From: Bradyrhizobium sp. Leo170
Lineage (GTDB): Bacteria > Pseudomonadota > Alphaproteobacteria > Rhizobiales > Xanthobacteraceae
Assembly: GCF_004296405.1 (NCBI RefSeq)
Contig: NZ_PSRR01000017.1
Coordinates: forward strand, 1-52,362
Direction of reading: 5' to 3'
Length of the DNA: 52,362 bases
The position numbers and the translations under genes were made by a program. Every line of letters begins with the position of its first letter. The stretch's first letter is position 1. Positions 49,601 through 52,362 of the stretch are shown piece after piece. A model generated the notes under the pieces. It was not told where the DNA came from. It did not search any database and worked only from the letters and a program-made list of their open reading frames with translations.

Positions 49601-52362
49601 GCGCGTCCCCTCGCCGATCTCCATGCCGGTGTTGCTGGAGATCTTGTACGCGGAGAAGCCGGACCGGAAGATCTCGGGATCGAGCACCAGCGCATCGGCC
49701 ACGCTTTTGCCGATCGCGATCGCTTGGCCCGCATCCAATGTCAGTGTGCCGCCGCCGCCAAAACCATAGGCGCGGATAGCGCCATCAAGGATGAGCGGAT
49801 TGGTGAAGAACTGCGTCGAGGCTAGATGCGCATAATCATTGGCGACGAGGCTGACATTGCCGCCCTTGCCGCCTTTGGTTTTGCCATCCACCAGGATGGC
49901 GCCGCCTGACGACACGTCAATGAGCGAACCCTTCGAAAGCGTGATGCCGCCTGTGGTCGAGACGGTGAAATTTCCGCCATCAAGATGCGCGAGACGTGAT
50001 GAATCGGTTTGCGTGTCGCGGAATTCGTTGGTCCACAACCCGCTGAGATCAACGGCAACCCTCTCGCCGATCGTGACCTGCGAATTGCCGTTCGCATCGT
50101 TGAGCGCCCACCATTGCTCGTTCTGCCCCTTGCCGAGCACGGCATGCATGAGATTGGTCAGCGTGAGGCTGCCGCCGCGAGCCGTGACGTCCGCGGCGAT
50201 ATCGACATGCGGCGCCGCGAAGGTCACCTCCGCGCCGGGCGCAAGCTCAAGCGGCGCCTCGACAACGATTTCCTTGCTGCTCGCAAAGTTGAGACCGCCC
50301 AGCTTGGCGGCATTGATCGCATCCGCATCAAACAACGCGGTGCCGATGCGGCTGTCAGGCAACGCCGATGTGTCGTTCAGCGCCTCGGTGATGCCAGGCA
50401 CACGGCCAAAGACGACCCGCGCAGCGGATGCATCGGTGAGGCCGATGCCCGAGTAGCTGCCGAGCGCGAGCCTGCCTTGGAGCGGCGCGACGTCCTGCGG
50501 CAGCTTGTAGCCATCGGTGGTGCCACTCGGCCGCGCCGTGGTCTGGCGCTCACCCTTGACGATGTCGGCGAGGATGGTGGCTTCGAAGATCGACGTCGGC
50601 GTCGACAGAATGAGGGAGCCGGCGTCGCGGCCGACGGTGTAGCCATCCTCCCAACGCAGATTGACGGCGCCCTTGCCGAACGGGGACGCCCAGATCTCGG
50701 TCAGCGGATCGTAAGCTTCGCCCTGGATATAATGCTTGCGCACATAGCCGCCGCCGAGCGCCATGAACTGCATATCGGCGCGCGCATTGTTGATATTGTA
50801 GGTTCGGCCGTCGGCTCCCAGGAAGTTGGTGGTCCTGATATAGCCACCCTCATAGCTGACCGAGCCGCCGGAGACGTCGAACACCGCCCCCTTCTGCGCG
50901 ACCACCTCCGGCGCCGCCAGGGTGATAGTGCCGCCGAGCGCGGTCCATTCCCCGATGCGGTGGGCGGTATTGGCGAGATAGCCCGAGACCTCGAGCAAGC
51001 CGCCCGGCGTATAATAGCGGTCGGTCGAATAGCCGCCGGTGCCGGCCGGCACCAGCACCAGGTTGCGCGCGTCGATCCAGACATCCGCGTTCTTCAGATA
51101 GTCCTGATCGCGATTGATGGGTGAATCGCGCAGCTCATTGCCTTGCACGTTGACCATGATGTTGTTGGCCGACATCGGCAGCAGCACGCCGCGCACGCCC
51201 GAGACATCGATCACCGCGCCATCCTCGGCGAAAACGCGGCGACCGGCGGAGACTGCGACCTGCCCGCCTTGCGCCTGCGTGATGGAGCCATCTTTGAAGA
51301 CCACGTTGCCGCCACTGACGATCTCGACGCGGCCCTGGTCGAGCCGATCGGCGAGCAGCGAGAGATTGTTGAACTGGGCGTTGGCGGCCGGGACGTGGGT
51401 GAAGGCGTTGGAATCGGCAATCAACTGGTTGCGCTGGCTGTCGAGCGCGGTCTCGGTGCTGCCGAGCTCGGGCAGGATGGCGGTCAGACTGCCGCTGCCG
51501 AGCGTGACGCTGCCGGCGGCATCGGAGGCAGCGTTCAAGAGGTGGATGGTGCCGCGGGTGTTGACCGAGGTGGTGGCAACCAGCACGCCGTCCTGGCCGA
51601 TGCTGTGGCCCGCGAGCGTGATATCGCCTTGCTGGGCGAAGATCAGGCCGGAATTGCCAACGGCCGCGAACGCATCACGGACGATCGGCGAAATCTCGTT
51701 ACCGCGAGTGGTCGAGGCCTGGTTGGAGTCGGTGCTGTAGCCCGGCCGCAGCAGGAAGTCGTTGCCGGCCGCTAGCTGCACCTGGCCGCGCGGCGCGCTG
51801 ATCGAGCCGGCATTGCTGACATCGGTGCCCATCAACAAGACGAAGCCGCCGCCCTGCTTCGCCGACGACGGCGCCCTGGTCACGATCAGCGCGCCGGCCT
51901 CAACCGTCACGGCGCCGCCGGCATCGGTGAAGCTCGGCACGTACTGGCCGCCCTGCTGCCGTGCGTAGATGCCACTGGTGAGGAACTGGTCGTTGGTGAT
52001 GTTGGCGGTCGAAGCGATCAAGCTGCCGACATTCACCTGACTCGCGCCGCCGAAGATGATGCCGTTCTGGTTGATCACATAGACCGAGCCGTCGGCCTTG
52101 ATGTTGCCGAGGATCTGGCTCGGCGCCGTGCTGCCGACCACGCGGTTGAGCGCCACCCAATTCGCATTGCCCTGCTGGTCGAAAGTGAGCGTGGTGCGCG
52201 CGCCGACGTTGAACGAATTCCAATTGAGGATCGCCTGCGCCCTGGTCTGCTGGATGCCGACCTGGGTCTGGCCGCTGGCATCGACGGCCTGCGTCGGCGC
52301 ATTCGCGCCCTGCCATCCGGGCGCGGCTTGCAGGCCGCCCGGCGCCAGCCCGTTCGGTACCG
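40610..52362 (-). CDS. Giant filamentous-haemagglutinin-type exoprotein (TpsA), N-terminus outside window
   Basis: A single open frame from a stop at 40610 to the right edge, at least 3,916 residues. The visible start holds the two-partner secretion domain: LNWNSFNVGARTTLTFDQQG, then LNRVVGSTAPSQILG and VYVINQNGIIFGGASQVNVG, the conserved NxxG signature. A frame Met at 52156 is internal, since the domain continues upstream of it. The body is many beta-helix repeats rich in Gly, Asn, Ala and Thr, as in long surface adhesins. The last 100 residues are hydrophilic with an Arg/Asn-rich stretch (QQRNRGRQSNNNYDPNN). A TpsB transporter gene is expected to the right. Likely secreted to the surface as an adhesin or biofilm factor. 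Confidence 0.9.
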   Translation of the reverse strand, partial: VPNGLAPGGLQAAPGWQGANAPTQAVDASGQTQVGIQQTRAQAILNWNSFNVGARTTLTFDQQGNANWVALNRVVGSTAPSQILGNIKADGSVYVINQNGIIFGGASQVNVGSLIASTANITNDQFLTSGIYARQQGGQYVPSFTDAGGAVTVEAGALIVTRAPSSAKQGGGFVLLMGTDVSNAGSISAPRGQVQLAAGNDFLLRPGYSTDSNQASTTRGNEISPIVRDAFAAVGNSGLIFAQQGDITLAGHSIGQDGVLVATTSVNTRGTIHLLNAASDAAGSVTLGSGSLTAILPELGSTETALDSQRNQLIADSNAFTHVPAANAQFNNLSLLADRLDQGRVEIVSGGNVVFKDGSITQAQGGQVAVSAGRRVFAEDGAVIDVSGVRGVLLPMSANNIMVNVQGNELRDSPINRDQDYLKNADVWIDARNLVLVPAGTGGYSTDRYYTPGGLLEVSGYLANTAHRIGEWTALGGTITLAAPEVVAQKGAVFDVSGGSVSYEGGYIRTTNFLGADGRTYNINNARADMQFMALGGGYVRKHYIQGEAYDPLTEIWASPFGKGAVNLRWEDGYTVGRDAGSLILSTPTSIFEATILADIVKGERQTTARPSGTTDGYKLPQDVAPLQGRLALGSYSGIGLTDASAARVVFGRVPGITEALNDTSALPDSRIGTALFDADAINAAKLGGLNFASSKEIVVEAPLELAPGAEVTFAAPHVDIAADVTARGGSLTLTNLMHAVLGKGQNEQWWALNDANGNSQVTIGERVAVDLSGLWTNEFRDTQTDSSRLAHLDGGNFTVSTTGGITLSKGSLIDVSSGGAILVDGKTKGGKGGNVSLVANDYAHLASTQFFTNPLILDGAIRAYGFGGGGTLTLDAGQAIAIGKSVADALVLDPEIFRSGFSAYKISSNTGMEIGEGTRLDVEVPVYRFTDKSYDAATGSPIADAAELWTPPSFIINPVAHSVTQRVGADVTLWSLHDFTLAKGASINVDAGRSVSIFANRQTVIDGAILAPAGNILITSLQDAPGDSRYNFGYGEFALTRSIWIGNAAVLDVSARGAVGRDERGIAYTAVPDGGTIRIGGTGAVDNGGAPIVSDAFVILRPGAMIDASGTSALVDVSTGNGYVSTPAASDGGTISLYSAFGITLDGTLRAASGGSGASGGALSLTMAERGYTLGQPTASSPYAAGDLTEAFQRSRDITLVQYAGRSGLSADLKPGEGDPALQFGRTVIGVDQIEAGGFASLSLSTRDLFVFGGNIDLQLSRSIRLSGGVITAPSDQSAVNIRLAAPYVRLEGFNYSGTKPEQVGDIKGYYPGINVGSGFLLGAPQSIAKDSHFTISADLIDVYGDIHFGATAQQGYGSGLIRDAVAYGFDQVTLQSRGDLRVGDATIRADQNEQVGGLNAYNLTLIADQIYPLSGAVAIIRAGQRAGLDDGGYAPDTRLTIRRNDDQTPAVPASVFGGLAFFAVDIDQGGVLRAPLGHIWLNTYDQSAANAVPPNARITFRSGSITSASAAGLIMPFGGTSDGLTYQGADGTLRNLASASYDDQHGIKISSGVSINAASVVGEVGAVLDLTGGGALTGAGFISGRGGSVDVLKTALVNANPVNSYSASGNKVYAILPGYAADYAPAIATNGAGDPAIGQQITLPSGVPGLPAGTYTLLPSSYALLPGGYRVELGSTGATTIAPVTIGNGSIIASGYLGVANTGSRDALPTRVILTSGQNTRRYSQYNETSYADFGRAQAAQFGGFRPRLPEDGKVLEISLLPSVDNTKSLSFAGTALFDGAKGGIDGTLIIKPAAVTSGPVVLDITAPGGTPIVGHTSISSDDINAFKASTLLLGGTSMFFVENKPGVGANVYFDASTTSAINLLDGAIIRAGQVFLVGKAVNMAGGATIDTRGLSSNAVDSTLGYVYANISPYLYADPNFSPAVLAVANGWFQFLNAVGPGKIDIASGASLLTDGSVVLAGPGGLTMGDVNFGARYLNVTQEQVNIGTEAALAAAQAAGQLPPGWNLTQSVLDKLLRPSTTSGVPALEQLILTANRAFNLIGTVALDTTRQEGAGDPLKLVLNTPAIYGLGSASDTASVTADTLIWNGIRTGTAAPYGSQAPAGVMPGGPGTGLGRLAITANEVLFGYDASQSKPTDGATLNRLALGFSDGTLTALRRVTANSDGTFKVGLSQDSQGALQGGNLTIAAPLITASNGAKLDVTAGGALRLVAPTGAAPADTRGVTDLGGTVSFGGDSVFVDTAFALPSGKLTLSATHDVVLGGNAVIDLSGRAISFFDVTKYSWGGDLVLNSTSGDIIQSAGSVIDVSAVNNAAGSITAKAIDAAHGHVSFGGTIKGSSTGDYDSGQFTVAAQDFGAFAALNAKLNHAGFFGARSFDLRQGSLVIGDGVKARYVTVSVDQGSLTVDGRIDASGAKPGTIRLSARDDLTLTRNAVLDVHHSVLQTDSYGAPIEANNTAHVELTSKQGTMTLAPGATIDMSSPDNVARGKLELNAQRRGGADGDGTGANDIAIDARSPLDIRGSSSIAMNGFRTYELPGGSAIDQAYLDGLHADSQTFINAALQNGDLKNRLAGLAAYGSAFHLRPGVAITSDGDLSTKGDLDFSGYRYGPKADPAVLGSGEPGVLIVRAASDLKINGSMNDGFAPPPKSPDALTVLIPAGSTLTSNYTITMDDVVIGNGSTIPASIKINLELNLVGGRVKASPTAANPIPVQITLAQAYTIGGNAAQTRTLNGGRIITPTKTYNPGDPLPFKTVFPVGTVFEKGVYFTGVAFINSANANNLVLQPVTLPAGTSLFVFSGYKFAADTLIPKGTVLPSGMTNVKLTGPGDRQVWAIAPMLAPGTQSWSMRLVGGADLASADSRALKTADSLAGSGNVVLNDPFQVTLVGSASTTGVSVVRTGTGDLELLAGGNYEQKSAFGIYTAGTAIKGTGTAANDSYNVSRGTLSDGTVQGSANAAYEATLGSERMYYTEHGGDFLLAAQGDIKGTLTTRADEIGSWLWRQGGSEISQRTAWGINFGSYTFDQIDTSQAAALNLSAFSGIGALGGGNVTLQAGGTIGGDTGRGVVIAVGGSGRVMGDGSLVQTGGGTLSVKAGDIGTGGNQFVNLRGIMDVATGDFGSLTATNIRNDNGTDPRPINPLTPYSMTTLYGGDFAPGDSVINLRARGDLAVGTILDPGRVGVTAWTDANNGQTNGDGASWFTLWTGQTAVNMFAAGGSLQPGSGATYSRYLPPIVQAVAANGNIYNPGGGMLLPSHDSVLELLAQGSIFGDGHEMGPLMSSLSALATPFRPAWAILNNGRTITASNYWGDYTTVDDRGIGSLEVYSYELGGHPFVFDANTVKDRDQAVLGQSNLSRIYAVGGDITGITYGRILTKTRTVASGEIKNVFHQAGGPLRMLAGGDIVNTKGLILHSDQNDVSTIAAGGSIIYAGTPSLESVEKGGLAIAGPGTLEITAAKDIYQGSIATVESLGPLLAGDNRPGAGVVMQAGVGAGEIGVGQVDWTGFAKLYLDPKNLAGEGKLADQPGKVAKTYGDELYDWLKERFSYSGSKADALGYFFTLSAAQQRIFLRQIYYAELTAGGREYNEDGGPRAGSYLRGRQAIATLLPNDAAYGGDITMFSATVGTGTPGKTTVQSGYVHTDFGGDIQFLVPNGTVTLGTEGLSPGADAGLITQGSGNIQVYSKGSVLLGLSRIMTTFGGNIIAWSAEGDINAGRGAKTTVIYTPPKRVYDRYGNVTVSPVVPSSGAGIATLRQIAEVPPGTVDLIAPLGTVDAGEAGIRASSFVNIAALHIVNAANIQAQGGVVGVPQVQAPNIGGLTEASNTAGAAAQQATVPQARAGEQPSIIIVEFLGFGGGSEEDRPNSEQQRNRGRQSNNNYDPNNMVRVLGNGTFTADDTKQLTAVERDTLARQVVAPSSP

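Noticed and set aside
41000..52000. Plus-strand frames of 200-450 codons inside the exoprotein gene
   Set aside because: They lie opposite an unbroken 11.7-kb coding frame; repeat-rich GC-rich sequence readily opens antisense frames.
1..52362. CRISPR arrays, tRNA or rRNA genes, insertion sequences, phage genes
   Set aside because: I looked for regular spaced repeats, cloverleaf ends, transposase motifs and integrase motifs and saw none.

Overview
The window reads as chromosome of a high-GC alphaproteobacterium, most likely Bradyrhizobium or a close relative. The evidence is a GTTC-N7-GTTC type LexA box before a dinB gene, a near-perfect Irr/ICE-type iron box before a TonB receptor, a palindromic intergenic repeat of a kind common in Bradyrhizobium, and a crowd of Liv-type and TTT-type solute receptors. 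This assignment rests on recognition, not on a database search.

Region 1 (1-2722): a TonB-dependent siderophore receptor (minus strand, last residue or two cut by the left edge) with an ICE box about 165 bp upstream. Region 2 (2723-19436): a catabolic and uptake island for a sugar acid or related hydroxy acid. A minus-strand block encodes an MHS-family MFS transporter, a Liv-type ABC transporter (receptor, two permeases, and a single LivG-LivF fusion ATPase) and a cytochrome-linked D-lactate/glycolate-type dehydrogenase. The divergent plus-strand block encodes a DHDPS-type aldolase and an IclR regulator; then come a GntR regulator, a TTT receptor, two enolase-superfamily enzymes, an FAH-family enzyme, a D-2-hydroxyacid dehydrogenase and a second TTT receptor. 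Two copies of a palindromic operator flank the first divergent promoter and an 18-bp perfect palindrome sits over the second. The IclR gene and the second TTT receptor each carry a one-base frameshift.

Region 3 (19451-34163): a large, all-minus-strand cluster for a soluble diiron monooxygenase of the propane/phenol (Mim/Prm) type. Reading with transcription: zinc alcohol dehydrogenase, large hydroxylase, reductase, small hydroxylase, coupling protein, amidohydrolase, DUF59 protein with a Cys-rich tail, dedicated GroEL-like chaperonin, an unknown 164-aa protein, a sigma-54 activator of MimR/AcoR type, then four tightly packed genes with no recognised function (helical, coiled-coil, WD40-like beta-propeller, 60-aa protein). 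Two sigma-54 (-24/-12) promoters can be read directly, one before the dehydrogenase and one before the hydroxylase. The four-gene tail behind the activator is the best candidate for something undescribed.

Region 4 (34268-36193): a palindromic repeat, dinB with its LexA box, and a remnant of a PoxB-type TPP enzyme. Region 5 (36194-40531): an export operon of membrane-fusion protein, fused double ABC-2 permease and a second membrane-fusion protein, with no ATPase in view. Region 6 (40610-right edge): the C-terminal 3,900 residues of a giant filamentous-haemagglutinin (TpsA) exoprotein whose extreme N-terminus lies outside. No tRNA, rRNA, CRISPR array, insertion sequence or phage gene was recognised.
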